A stretch of DNA of 64,000 nt from Kingella oralis (GCF_014054985.1 NZ_CP059569.1:558001-622000), one strand, 5' to 3'. Shown: positions 34,317-42,688, counted from the first letter of the stretch. The notes: a model not told the origin generated them from the sequence alone. Translations and numbers: made by a program.

Positions 34317-34543
34317 GCGATTGAAGGCAAAGCATCGATGGCGTGCCAACCCTGCTTTGCCTATCTTCCGCTTGGGGATTGCGGTTAAAATTTCGGTTTG
34401 AGGCAGCCTGAAACAGAAGTTTTAACCGAATCCATTTTTGTTTTTGTAAACTTGTAACCCATTTTTATCAACCCGTTATCAACGGAATACGCGGTTTCAG
34501 GCTGCCTCAAACCGCGCCATCTTTTTAACAACAAGGAAACCCC

Positions 34544-35566
34544 ATGAAACATTCGCTTATCGCTCTGTTCACTCTCGCCGCGCTCACCGCGTGCAACCCA
34601 TCGCAACAGCAAGGCAACCAAGCCGCCAGCCAAGCAAACTCAGCTTCTGCCGCATCGCAAGCGCAAGGCGGCGCAGCGGATAAAGACGACAAAGCCCCGC
34701 TGAAAGCGCACGATATTCAAGGTGAAAAAGTAACCGTGCAAACCGCGCGCGGCGAAGCGGTGGTGCCGAAAAATCCACAAAACGTTGCCGTGTATGATTT
34801 GGGCGCGCTGGACACGCTCACCGCATTGGGCGTGCCCGTGGGCGCAACCGTGGACAAATCCATGCTGCCTTATTTGCAAGACGCGTTTGGCAAGGCGAAA
34901 CACGTCGGCACGCTGTTTGAGCCGAACTACGAAGCCTTGGGCGCGTTCAAACCGCAGCTCATCATCATCGGCAGCCGCACCAGCAAAGCCGCGCAACAGT
35001 TGAACGAGTTGGCACCCACCATAGATATGACCGCCGACAGCAAAAACCTGCGTACCAGCGCCGAAGAGCGCATAGATGCCTATGCGCAAATTTTCGGCAA
35101 ACAAGCCGAGGCGGATAAATTGAAAGCCGACATCAACAAAGCGTTTGACGCAGCGCGCGAAGCGGCAAAAGGCAAGGGCAAAGGGCTGGTGTTGATTGTG
35201 AGCGGCGGCAAGCTATCCGCGCAAAGCCCCAATTCGCGCTTGGGCGGCTGGCTGCACCAAGACATCGGGCTAGAACCCGTGGACCCCAACATGAAAGAAG
35301 GCTCGCACGGCATGCCGATTTCGTTTGAATACATTAAAGAGAAAAACCCCGATTGGCTGTTTGTGCTAGACCGCAGCGCCGCGATTGGCGAAGAGGGCAA
35401 AGCAGCAAAAGACGTGTTGGATAACCCGCTGGTTGCCGAAAGCACCGCATGGAAAAAAGGGCAGGTGGTGTATCTGGACAGCAGCGCGTATCTTGCCGCA
35501 GGCGGCGCGCAGCAGTTGCAAACCGTTGCTAAGCAGGCGGCAGAAGCGTTTAAAAAGGCGAAATAA
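34544..35566 (+). CDS. fetB: FetB-like ferric siderophore-binding lipoprotein
   Basis: 340 residues. Lipoprotein signal LAALTAC with Cys at 17, then a Gln/Ser/Ala-rich linker. The class III (helical backbone) binding domain shows VAVYDLGALDTLTALG, VGTLFEPNYEALGAFKPQLIIIGSRTS, VLIVSGGKLSAQSPNSRLGGWLHQDIGL and NPDWLFVLDRSAAIGEEG, typical of the CeuE/FatB/VctP/FetB family for catechol siderophores. It acts in the periplasm between the FetA-like receptor and the FecCD-type permeases. It is 227 bp downstream of fetA. The downstream spacer is ~580 bp of repeats, which may uncouple it from the permease genes. Confidence 0.88.
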   Translation: MKHSLIALFTLAALTACNPSQQQGNQAASQANSASAASQAQGGAADKDDKAPLKAHDIQGEKVTVQTARGEAVVPKNPQNVAVYDLGALDTLTALGVPVGATVDKSMLPYLQDAFGKAKHVGTLFEPNYEALGAFKPQLIIIGSRTSKAAQQLNELAPTIDMTADSKNLRTSAEERIDAYAQIFGKQAEADKLKADINKAFDAAREAAKGKGKGLVLIVSGGKLSAQSPNSRLGGWLHQDIGLEPVDPNMKEGSHGMPISFEYIKEKNPDWLFVLDRSAAIGEEGKAAKDVLDNPLVAESTAWKKGQVVYLDSSAYLAAGGAQQLQTVAKQAAEAFKKAK

Positions 35567-35594
35567 AGGTTTTCAGGCTGCCTCAGCGCAACAG

Positions 35595-35712
35595 AGGCAG
35601 CCTGAAAAACGTTGCTGCGGGTTCAGCCGTTTGCATGGCGTTGCGCCGCCATACCCACGCTTACGGCGCGTGAATATCAGCCGTTTGCAGTTTGAATAAC
35701 CGTTTTCAGGCT
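35595..35712. repeat. 118-bp direct repeat, copy 1
   Basis: Starts and ends in DUS sequence and contains GTTCAGCCGTTTGCATGGCG and a ...GAATATCAGCCGTTTGCAG segment. Copy 2 is at 35883-36001 with about 90% identity by eye. No coding capacity. Confidence 0.8.
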
Positions 35713-35752
35713 GAAACATTTGCAAACCCCTGAGGCAGCCTGAAATCTAAAA

Positions 35753-35838
35753 TGGAGTGGCGACGGCTCGTCGTCAAATAGCTTATTAAACATAGTATTA
35801 CTGATTTGCCAAAATGTCGGCGAGCCGCCGACGCTCCA
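35753..35838. repeat. MITE-like element, copy 1
   Basis: 86 bp bounded by inverted ends (TGGAGTGGCGACGGCTCG and CGAGCCGCCGACGCTCCA). The core is AT-rich with TTACTGATTTGCCAAAATG. Same family as 38005-38087, 36923-36993 and 51608-51690. Confidence 0.7.
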
Positions 35839-35882
35839 TCGGTTGCAGGTTTTGCAAAGGTTTCAGGCTGTCTCAATCCAAT

Positions 35883-36001
35883 AGGCAGCCTGAAAAACGG
35901 TTGCAGCGAGTTCAGCCGTTTGCATGGCGTTGCGCCGCCATACCCATGCTTGCGGCGTGTGAATATCAACCGTTTGCAGTTTGAATAACCGTTTTCAGGC
36001 T
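35883..36001. repeat. 118-bp direct repeat, copy 2
   Basis: Second copy of the 35595-35712 unit. With copy 1 it brackets the MITE-like element, giving a repeat-MITE-repeat arrangement in the spacer after fetB. Confidence 0.8.
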
Positions 36002-36143
36002 GCCTCAACCCAATAGGCAGCCTGAAAAACAGTCGACGTAGGGTGCGTGGCAAAGCCATACGTCCTACCCATATTGTTTTTATTTTGACTAAATGTAGCT
36101 CGCCATTCAGAACACAAAATAAGGCAGCCTGAAAAAGCCCACC

Positions 36144-36518
36144 ATGCAATCCTTATTCCCCCTACTGCTCGCCCTAGCCGTATCATGCGCAATCGCCCAA
36201 ACACCCCAAAGCCACGCCATGCCCAAAAACACTTTACCCACCGCCATTTTGATAGATGAAAGCCCCGTCGCCGCAGACGGCGGCAGTATGCTGCTGCAAA
36301 CCCAAACCGCATCAGGCAAAAAACGCAGCTATCTGCGCCTGCGCAGCCTAGATGCCCAAGGCACGACCGATTACAACCGCCTAACCGACGACAGCGGACA
36401 CACGCTCACCGCCGCCGAAAAAGCCGCGCTATTCGCCCGACTGCGCGAACTGCGCACCACGCTAGACGATAGTGGCAAGCGTTATTTAGACGAATTTTTA
36501 GACGAAACGCCCCAATAA
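36144..36518 (+). CDS. Secreted hypothetical protein
   Basis: 124 residues. A cleavable signal peptide at 1-25 (hydrophobic LFPLLLALAVSCAIA) is followed by a small, polar, acidic domain with LIDESPVAADGGSMLLQTQT and a helical C-terminus (TAAEKAALFARLRELRTTLDD). It sits inside the fet locus between the binding protein and the permeases, but nothing in it indicates iron binding. It may be an unrelated insertion flanked by repeats. Function unknown. Confidence 0.6.
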   Translation: MQSLFPLLLALAVSCAIAQTPQSHAMPKNTLPTAILIDESPVAADGGSMLLQTQTASGKKRSYLRLRSLDAQGTTDYNRLTDDSGHTLTAAEKAALFARLRELRTTLDDSGKRYLDEFLDETPQ

Positions 36519-36523
36519 CCCCG

Positions 36524-36855
36524 ATGCCACCGTTCACCCTGCTTTGCACCGTCCGCTTCACCCACAAGGTTTTAGCTCCGCTGAACTTCGTTTCAGGCTG
36601 CCGCCGATTGACTACGCCGTAACGTGTTACCGCCCGCATTTTGTTGCCGATAATTCGGGCGAATATTTGGGCGTGGAATTTATCCGTGGCGAAGCATCGG
36701 CAGCCAACCAAGACACGCAGGTTGAAGTGAAGCCGTTGTTTGATGTGGATTATTCGCCGTTGTTGCGGCGTGGAGCGGCGTTTGCCATTATGGAAGCGGG
36801 CAAATGCGTGGGAACGGGGCGCGTGGACGAAGTGCGTTTTCAGGCTGCCGTTTAG
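36524..36855 (+). pseudogene. EF-Tu domain 3-like small protein gene, frame broken by a DUS-linked repeat
   Basis: The start ATG 36524 gives MPPFTLLCTVRFTHK and then enters a DUS-linked repeat (about 36560-36595) that leads to a stop near 36610. In the next frame, from the end of the repeat, a conserved-looking protein continues: PIDYAVTCYRPHFV, GEYLGVEFIRG, VDYSPLLRRGAAF and ending VGTGRVDEVRFQAAV at 36855. Together they resemble a small beta-barrel of the EF-Tu C-terminal type. A TTG start at 36544 could also give a 103-residue product, so it may not be dead. FQAA near the end is DUS-encoded. Confidence 0.5.
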
Positions 36856-36922
36856 CGCGTGGCAATCAAGAGCCGCGTTGCCCTAACTCCATCACACACA
36901 TGAGGCAGCCTGAAACCTAAAA

Positions 36923-36993
36923 TGGAACGGCGGCGGCTCGCCGCCAAATGGCTTAATCAAACACCGTATTACTGGTTCGCCAAGATTTCAGCG
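36923..36993. repeat. MITE-like element, copy 2 (right end lost)
   Basis: Left end TGGAACGGCGGCGGCTCG and the core ACTGGTTCGCCAAGAT match copies 1 and 3. The right inverted end is missing. It ends just before the fetC start. Confidence 0.6.
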
Positions 36994-37008
36994 TGAAAAC
37001 AGAAAAAT

Positions 37009-37986
37009 ATGCTTAACACGAAAATAACGCCCCAAATCCTCTATCTCCTCTCCCTGCTTCTCGTTGCCCTGTTGTTTGTTGCCAGCCTATCCGTGGGCGT
37101 AGCGAATTTTCATTGGGCGGATTTGCTTTCAGGCAGCCTGAACGACAGCAGCCAAGTGCTGATGATTAGCCGCCTGCCGCGCACCTTTGCCATTGTGTTG
37201 GTGGGGGCTTCTATGGCGGTGGCGGGGATGATTATGCAAATTTTGTTGAAAAACAGGTTTGTAGAGCCTTCTATGGTGGGCGCGAGCCAATCGGCGGCGT
37301 TGGGGCTGCTGCTGATGGCGTTGTTTGCGCCCTCGGCGGCGTTGTTGGTGAAAATGAGCGTGGCGGCGGCAGCGGCGTTGGTGGGGATGCTGTTGTTTAT
37401 GGCGTTGTCGCGGCGGTTGCCGCCTTCGGCGCAGTTGCTGGTGCCGCTGGTGGGGATGATTTTTGGCGGCGTGATTGATGCGGTGGCGACGTTTATTGCT
37501 TATGAAACCGAGATGCTGCAAATGTTGAATGTGTGGCAAAGCGGCGATTTTTCGGGCGTGTTGCTGGGGCGGTATGAGCTGCTGTGGGCAACGGGCGCGT
37601 TGGCGGCGTTTGCTTATGTGATTGCCGACCAGCTGACGATTATGGGCTTGGGCGACAGCGTGGCGGCGAATTTGGGGCTGAACCGCGATGCGGTGCTGTG
37701 GGCGGGGCTGCTGATTGTGTCGCTGATTATGGCTTTGGTGGTGGTTACGGTGGGGAGCATTCCGTTTATCGGCTTGGTGGTGCCCAATATCGCCAGCCGC
37801 CTGCTGGGCGATAAGCTGCGGGCGAGCTTGCCTGCGGTGGCGTTGCTGGGGGCGGCGTTGGTGTTGATGTGCGATTTGATTGGACGGCTGATTGTGTTTC
37901 CGTTTGAAATTCCCGTGGCAACGGTGTTCGGCGTGGTGGGGACGGTGTTGTTTTTGCTGTTGCTGCGTGCGCCGCAACGGGGGTAG
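37009..37986 (+). CDS. fetC: FecCD-type iron-siderophore permease (FetC-like)
   Basis: 325-residue inner-membrane permease with about nine to ten helices. The conserved LPRTFAIVLVGASMAVAGMIMQILLKNRFVEP-like segment near the N-terminus (about 55-85, here LPRTFAIVLVGASMAVAG) and the cytoplasmic EAA-like loop VGSIPFIGLVVPNIASRLLG near residue 250 are clear. It pairs with the permease at 38190 and the ATPase at 39387. A MITE-like copy ends 15 bp upstream and another begins 18 bp downstream. A DUS encodes SGSLND. Confidence 0.85.
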   Translation: MLNTKITPQILYLLSLLLVALLFVASLSVGVANFHWADLLSGSLNDSSQVLMISRLPRTFAIVLVGASMAVAGMIMQILLKNRFVEPSMVGASQSAALGLLLMALFAPSAALLVKMSVAAAAALVGMLLFMALSRRLPPSAQLLVPLVGMIFGGVIDAVATFIAYETEMLQMLNVWQSGDFSGVLLGRYELLWATGALAAFAYVIADQLTIMGLGDSVAANLGLNRDAVLWAGLLIVSLIMALVVVTVGSIPFIGLVVPNIASRLLGDKLRASLPAVALLGAALVLMCDLIGRLIVFPFEIPVATVFGVVGTVLFLLLLRAPQRG

Positions 37987-38004
37987 GCAGCCTGAAACCT
38001 AAAA

Positions 38005-38087
38005 TGGAGCGGCGGCGGCTCGCCGCCAAATGGCTACAACAAAGTATGGCTGTTTTACCAAGATGTCGGCGAGCCGCCGCCGCTCCA
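38005..38087. repeat. MITE-like element, copy 3 (intact)
   Basis: 83 bp. The inverted ends TGGAGCGGCGGCGGCTCGCC and their complement match over 21 bases. The core is CAAATGGCTACAACAAAGTA. It begins a few bases after the fetC stop. Confidence 0.75.
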
Positions 38088-38189
38088 ACGATGGTGGGCT
38101 TTGCCAAGATAGCAGCTTGAAACGATAAGGCAGCCTGAAAATGGTTTTATCCGCCCGGCCCAAGTAAACAAATTATCCGTCTGAATATC

Positions 38190-39143
38190 ATGTCTCAATC
38201 CACAAAAATTATTCTGATTTTATCCGCCCTGCTTATCCTATCCGCCGCGCTGTTTCTCACTTGGAACGCGCAAGGCGCGTGGGATTTCGTGTTGTCGCTG
38301 CGGGCGAAAAAGCTCGCCGCCTTGCTGCTGGTTGCCTACGCGGTGGGCGTGTCCACCTTGCTGTTTCAAACCATCACCCACAATCCCATCTTAACGCCGT
38401 CGATTTTGGGCTTTGACGCGCTGTATGTGTTTTTGCAAACCGCGCTGGTGGCGGCGTTGGGCGGTTTGGGCTACGCGCAGCTGGCGCCGTTGGGCAAGTT
38501 TTCGCTGGAATTGGCGGCGATGCTGGGCGGCTCGTTGCTGCTGTTTAGCCTGTTGCTCAAACAAGGCGGGCGCGATTTGGCGCGGATGATTTTAATCGGC
38601 GTGGTGTTTGGCGTGCTGTTTCGCAGCCTATCTAGCCTGCTGCAACGGATGATAGACCCCGAGGAATTTACCGCCGCCCAAGCCGCCACCTTTGCCAGCT
38701 TCAACAGCGTGAACACGCAGATGCTGGCGTATAGCGGCGTGTTGATGCTGATTAGCGTGCCGTTTTTGTGGCGCGAGCGGCATCGCTTGGATGTGCATTT
38801 GCTCGGGCGCGCCCAAGTGATTAACTTGGGCATTCATTACCAACGCCACACGCTGTGGATTTTGTTTTGGATTGCGCTGCTGGTGGCTTCTGCCACGGCA
38901 ACGGTGGGCGTGGTGAGTTTTTTTGGGCTGCTGGTGTGTGCGCTGGTGAATGCGTTTTCAGGCAGCCTGAAACACAGCGTGCGCCTGCCGATGGCGTTTT
39001 TAATCGCGGCGGTGATGCTGGTGTTGGGGCAAACCGTGTTTGAGCATTTGCTGGGCATGAAAGCGGTGTTGAGCGTGGTGATTGAATTTGTGGGCGGCTT
39101 GGTATTTTTGTGGTTGGTGTTGAAAAAGGGCAAGGCAGTTTGA
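38190..39143 (+). CDS. fetD: FecCD-type iron-siderophore permease (FetD-like)
   Basis: 317-residue polytopic permease, the second subunit of the siderophore importer. Recognisable: AYAVGVSTLLFQTITHNPILTPSILGFDALY near the N-terminus, ARMILIGVVFGVLFRSL, and VGVVSFFGLLVCALVNAF near residue 240, the ATPase-contact loop. It lacks the usual PR at the start of the first motif, as do other FatC/CeuC-type subunits. 203 bp separates it from fetC, with a MITE-like element between. A NIME unit lies between it and the ATPase gene. A DUS encodes SGSLKHS. Confidence 0.85.
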   Translation: MSQSTKIILILSALLILSAALFLTWNAQGAWDFVLSLRAKKLAALLLVAYAVGVSTLLFQTITHNPILTPSILGFDALYVFLQTALVAALGGLGYAQLAPLGKFSLELAAMLGGSLLLFSLLLKQGGRDLARMILIGVVFGVLFRSLSSLLQRMIDPEEFTAAQAATFASFNSVNTQMLAYSGVLMLISVPFLWRERHRLDVHLLGRAQVINLGIHYQRHTLWILFWIALLVASATATVGVVSFFGLLVCALVNAFSGSLKHSVRLPMAFLIAAVMLVLGQTVFEHLLGMKAVLSVVIEFVGGLVFLWLVLKKGKAV

Positions 39144-39177
39144 AACCTTTGCAAAAACCTCCCAAACCACACAACTG

Positions 39178-39284
39178 CCGTCATTCCCGCGCAGGCGGGA
39201 ATCTTGGTTAAACTTAAACAATATTTTGTTTTTACAGCAGTTTATGAATATCAAACAAGATTCCCGCCTGCGCGGGAATGACGG
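39178..39284. repeat. NIME-type repeat between fetD and the ATPase gene
   Basis: 107 bp with the same 29-bp inverted ends (each with dRS3 ATTCCC-N8-GGGAAT) as the unit at 26931-27037 but a different AT-rich core. It can form a long hairpin and may lower ATPase expression relative to the permeases. Confidence 0.8.
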
Positions 39285-39386
39285 CGTTTATTGTTTTTTC
39301 AGGCTGCCTCAGTAGGTTTTACAAAGATTTCAACCTGAAAACATCCGCTTGTTACCCTTTAACCCTTCCTATTAAAGCAACTAAAT

Positions 39387-40145
39387 ATGATTAAAATCCA
39401 AAACTTATCGCATCAAATCCACCATCAAACCATTTTAAACAACGTGAATTTGGACATCCCGCAGGGCGGCATCACCGCGCTCATCGGCGCAAACGGCGCA
39501 GGCAAATCCACGCTGCTGTCGTTTATGGCGCGGCTCAAACCGCTGGTTTCAGGCAGCATCAGCTACAACGGGCGCGACCTTGCTGGCACGCCCACCGCCC
39601 AAGTGGCAAAAATGCTGGCGATTTTGACGCAAGAAAACAGCATCCACAGCCGCATCGCCGTGCGCGATTTGCTGCTGTTTGGGCGCTATCCTTATCACCA
39701 AGGGCAGCCCACCGCGGAAGACCAAGCGATTGTGGACAACGCGCTGGTGGAATTTCAGCTGCAAGATTTGGCGCATCGTTATTTAACCGAGCTATCGGGC
39801 GGGCAGCGCCAACGCGCCCTGATTGCGATGGTGTTTTGCCAATCCACTGAATATGTGCTGTTGGATGAGCCGCTGAATAATTTGGATATGTATTACGCGC
39901 GCAACCTGATGCAATTGCTGCGTCAATTGGCGCACAGCCAGCAGCGCACGATTATTGTGGTGTTGCACGACATCAATATGGCAGCGGCTTATGCCGACCA
40001 TGTGGTTGCCATGAAGCAGGGGCAGGTGTTGTTTTCAGGCTGCCCTGATGAAGTGTTTACTGTGCCGAATATTCAGGCGGCGTTTAATATGGAAGTGGAT
40101 GTGTTGGATTGCAAAGGGAAAAAATTGATTGTGCATCATTTTTGA
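39387..40145 (+). CDS. fetE: Siderophore ABC transporter ATPase (FetE-like)
   Basis: 252-residue ATP-binding protein of the FepC/CeuD type. Walker A GANGAGKSTLL is at about 36-46, Q-loop LAILTQENS, signature LSGGQRQRALIA, Walker B EYVLLDEPLNNLD and H-loop VVLHDINMAA. It energises uptake through the FetC/FetD-like permeases. The symbol follows the neisserial fet order by inference. A DUS encodes LFSGCPDE. A strong terminator follows at 40231-40272. Confidence 0.88.
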   Translation: MIKIQNLSHQIHHQTILNNVNLDIPQGGITALIGANGAGKSTLLSFMARLKPLVSGSISYNGRDLAGTPTAQVAKMLAILTQENSIHSRIAVRDLLLFGRYPYHQGQPTAEDQAIVDNALVEFQLQDLAHRYLTELSGGQRQRALIAMVFCQSTEYVLLDEPLNNLDMYYARNLMQLLRQLAHSQQRTIIVVLHDINMAAAYADHVVAMKQGQVLFSGCPDEVFTVPNIQAAFNMEVDVLDCKGKKLIVHHF

Positions 40146-40230
40146 TGCGACGATTTTTGATGCGATGACTGGGGAGGGATGGCAGCCTGAAAGCCGCAGA
40201 TTTTAACGAGGTTAAAAGTAGATTGCCGAG

Positions 40231-40272
40231 AAAAAACCGTTTGGTGGAAACGCCAAACGGTTTTGGTTTTTT
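40231..40272 (+). terminator. Rho-independent terminator of the fet locus
   Basis: AAAAAACCGTTTGG and CCAAACGGTTTT flank an 8-base loop, followed by a T-rich tail. It is the first good non-DUS terminator after fetA, consistent with fetA to fetE being one transcription region. Confidence 0.75.
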
Positions 40273-40575
40273 CAGGCTGCCTTTGGGGGATTGGAAACCG
40301 CGTGCGTCGCTTGGGCGACACACCCTACAATGCAGGCTACGCTTGCTTTCTGTGTCCGATAGGTTTTCAGGCAGTCTGAAAACCGCCGATGCCGTTTTTC
40401 TATTCGAAATGGCAGATTTTTACAGGTGCAGCAGATATCCGGCAAGACCATCCGTGCAAAACGAGATATAGATTCGGAATCCGTCTTTCGGGCTGCCTTT
40501 GTGGTACAATAAGGCAGCCTGAAACGCCGTTTCGGCAACGGCAGAACCGTTAAACCCCAAAGGAGACTTACCACC
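40273..40575. other. Gene-free spacer before the SemiSWEET gene
   Basis: Contains DUS and one-base DUS variants, and one copy of the CCGCGTGCG...CACACCCTAC repeat at about 40298-40331. A TACAAT -10-like box is at 40505-40510, without a good -35. An AAAGGAG ribosome site precedes the ATG at 40576. No gene seen. Confidence 0.5.
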
Positions 40576-40842
40576 ATGATAAGCAAGGCAAAATTCAATA
40601 CCTTTGTCGGCAGCATAGGGGCGGCAATGGGTATTTTCGTATTTGTCGCCTATATCCCCCAAATTATCGCCAATATGCAAGGGGCAAAGGCGCAGCCGTG
40701 GCAACCCCTGTTTGCAGCAGCATCCTGTCTGATTTGGGTTTTGTACGGTTGGAGCAAAGAACCCCGGAAAGACTGGATTCTGATTATACCCAACGCAGTC
40801 GGCGTGATATTGGGATTTCTGACTTTTCTGACTTCGCTTTAA
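40576..40842 (+). CDS. SemiSWEET sugar transporter
   Basis: 88 residues with three transmembrane helices, the bacterial half-SWEET fold that dimerises to pass sugars across the inner membrane. The PQ-loop motif VAYIPQIIANMQG in helix 1 and SCLIWVLYGWSKEPRKDW in helix 2 are typical. It is a stand-alone gene with a strong ribosome site. It is followed by a Neisseria-dialect inverted DUS pair instead of the Kingella form, and it lacks internal Kingella DUS, which points to acquisition from a Neisseria. Confidence 0.88.
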   Translation: MISKAKFNTFVGSIGAAMGIFVFVAYIPQIIANMQGAKAQPWQPLFAAASCLIWVLYGWSKEPRKDWILIIPNAVGVILGFLTFLTSL

Positions 40843-40928
40843 ACAAGGGGCTGTACTAGATTAGCAAGCGTAGCCTGCATGCCGTAGGGTGTGTGGCTCT
40901 GCCACGCACGCGTTCTTTGGCATTTGTA

Positions 40929-40970
40929 AGGCCGTCTGAAAACTTCTCATGCTGTTTTCAGACGACTTTG
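40929..40970. repeat. Neisseria-dialect DUS pair
   Basis: AGGCCGTCTGAA (40929-40940) faces GTTTTCAGACGACTTT across a short loop. This is the AG-DUS of Neisseria, not the AGGCAGCCTGAA that dominates elsewhere. It probably doubles as the SemiSWEET terminator. Confidence 0.7.
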
Positions 40971-40977
40971 GGGTTTT

Positions 40978-41571
40978 TCAGGCTGCCTCATCCATCTCTG
41001 CATCAAGCAACGCTTGGATTTGGCGGATTAAATCTTGCCGCTCGGCGCGGGTTAAGCCGCGAATGGTGCTTAATGTGTCGTCTATCAACGCGGGCGCGCC
41101 GCCGTGGCGCGGGGCGATGGCGAGAAATTTGTTGCGATAGCGGATAAGGTTGGGGCGGTCGGCGAAGGTAATTTGCTGTGGCATGCCGTTGATGGTGGCG
41201 GTGTAGCCAAAGGTAATTTTCTTGTATTTATCACTTATCCATGCCACGTCTGCCCATAGCGCGACCAGTTTCCACGGTTGGGCATCGGCGCGGTTGAGCG
41301 CGTGCAAAATGGCGCGGTTGCGTTGATATTGGCGCAGCAGGTGAGCAAAATAGCCTAGGCTAAACGCTGCCACCGCGAGCATCAGGATAATGCCATGCTT
41401 GTAATCGCTTGCGAGGTCGTTAAACAGGATAACCGTGCCTGCGATGCTGGCGACGGCAATCAGCAACAGGGCGGGCAGAATGATAATGAGCAGGCTGGGG
41501 TGTGTGCCTTCTATTTTGCTGAGGGCGAGGTGTTTGGCGGGGAAGTGGATGGGGAGTGCTTCTGTTTGCAT
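40978..41571 (-). CDS. Membrane-anchored hypothetical protein
   Basis: 197 residues. Two transmembrane helices (LLIIILPALLLIAVASIAGTVILF at about 27-50, and GIILMLAVAAFSLGYFAHLL at about 59-78) are followed by a soluble domain of ~115 residues (VAWISDKYKKITFGYTATINGMPQQ; TRAERQDLIRQIQALLDAE). The central segment reads like a DUF3592-type beta domain (TATINGMPQQ), but this is uncertain. The stop (DEAA*) is DUS-encoded. It is convergent with the SemiSWEET gene. Function unknown. Confidence 0.65.
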   Translation of the reverse strand: MQTEALPIHFPAKHLALSKIEGTHPSLLIIILPALLLIAVASIAGTVILFNDLASDYKHGIILMLAVAAFSLGYFAHLLRQYQRNRAILHALNRADAQPWKLVALWADVAWISDKYKKITFGYTATINGMPQQITFADRPNLIRYRNKFLAIAPRHGGAPALIDDTLSTIRGLTRAERQDLIRQIQALLDAEMDEAA

Positions 41572-41671
41572 GGTGATTTTAGGAATGACGGCAGTTTTAA
41601 TGTTTTAGAATTTTGTGAAGATTTCAGGCTGCCTTGATGCGATAGAGGCAGCCTGAAAATGCGTTTGGGGT

Positions 41672-42688
41672 TTAGTCGTCATACCCGTTGGGGTTTTGGC
41701 TTTGCCAGCGCCATGCGTCTTGCATCATGGTGGGCAGGTCGCGTTCGGCTTTCCAGCCTAGCTCGGCTTGGGCTTTGGCGGGGTCGGCATAGCAGGTGGC
41801 GATGTCGCCCGCGCGGCGCGGTTTGATGGCGTAGGGCACGCGTTGTCCTGATGCGGCTTCAAAGGCGTGCACGATGTCTAGCACGGAATAGCCTTGCCCT
41901 GTGCCAAGGTTGTAGATATGCGTGCCTGCGGTTTGGGATTTTTGTTCTATGGCTTTGAGGTGTCCGATAGCTAAATCGACAACGTGGATGTAGTCGCGCA
42001 CGCCGGTGCCGTCGGGGGTGGGGTAGTCGTTGCCGAATACGGCGAGTTGTTTGAGTTTGCCTGCGGCGACTTGGCAGACGTAGGGCAGTAGGTTGTTGGG
42101 GATGCCGTTGGGTTGTTCGCCGATTTTGCCGCTGGGGTGGGCACCGATGGGGTTGAAGTAGCGCAGCAGGATAACGCTCCAATCGGGTTCGGCGTGTTGG
42201 TGGTCTTGCATCATGCGTTCCATCATGTGTTTGGATGTGCCGTAGGGGTTGGTGGTTGCGCCTGTGGGGCTGTTTTCGGTGATGGGCACGATTTCGGGGT
42301 CGCCGTAAACGGTGGCGGATGAGCTGAACACAATGCTGTGCACGCCTGCTTTTTGCATTTCTTCTAGCAAAATCAGGCTGCCTGTGATGTTGTTGTCGTA
42401 ATAGCGCAGAGGTTGGCGCACGCTTTCGCCCACGGCTTTGAGCGCGGCGCAATGCAATACGCTGTGGATTTTGTGTTCGGCGAAGATTTTTTGCAGGATG
42501 CTGCGGTCGCGGATGTCGCCTTGGTAGAACATGGGGGCAACGCCTGTGATTTCTTGGATGCGTTGCAGCACTTTGGGCGAGGCGTTGTCCAAGTTGTCTA
42601 GGATGATGGCGGTGTGCCCTGCGTTGATGAGTTCTATGGCGGTGTGGCTGCCGATGTAGCCTGCGCCGCCTGTGATGAGGATGTTCAT
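41672..42688 (-). CDS. galE: UDP-glucose 4-epimerase
   Basis: 338-residue extended SDR interconverting UDP-glucose and UDP-galactose, and possibly the GlcNAc forms. MNILITGGAGYIGSHTA binds NAD, FSSSATVYGD carries the catalytic Ser/Thr, and YGTSKHMMER gives the YxxxK pair. RYFNPIGAHPSGKIGE and GTGVRDYIHVVD are diagnostic for GalE. The start is ATG 42688, since the frame upstream is DUS and repeat sequence. In Neisseriaceae it feeds LOS and capsule galactose. The initiating glycan transferase is the next gene upstream, across a palindromic element. Confidence 0.95.
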   Translation of the reverse strand: MNILITGGAGYIGSHTAIELINAGHTAIILDNLDNASPKVLQRIQEITGVAPMFYQGDIRDRSILQKIFAEHKIHSVLHCAALKAVGESVRQPLRYYDNNITGSLILLEEMQKAGVHSIVFSSSATVYGDPEIVPITENSPTGATTNPYGTSKHMMERMMQDHQHAEPDWSVILLRYFNPIGAHPSGKIGEQPNGIPNNLLPYVCQVAAGKLKQLAVFGNDYPTPDGTGVRDYIHVVDLAIGHLKAIEQKSQTAGTHIYNLGTGQGYSVLDIVHAFEAASGQRVPYAIKPRRAGDIATCYADPAKAQAELGWKAERDLPTMMQDAWRWQSQNPNGYDD

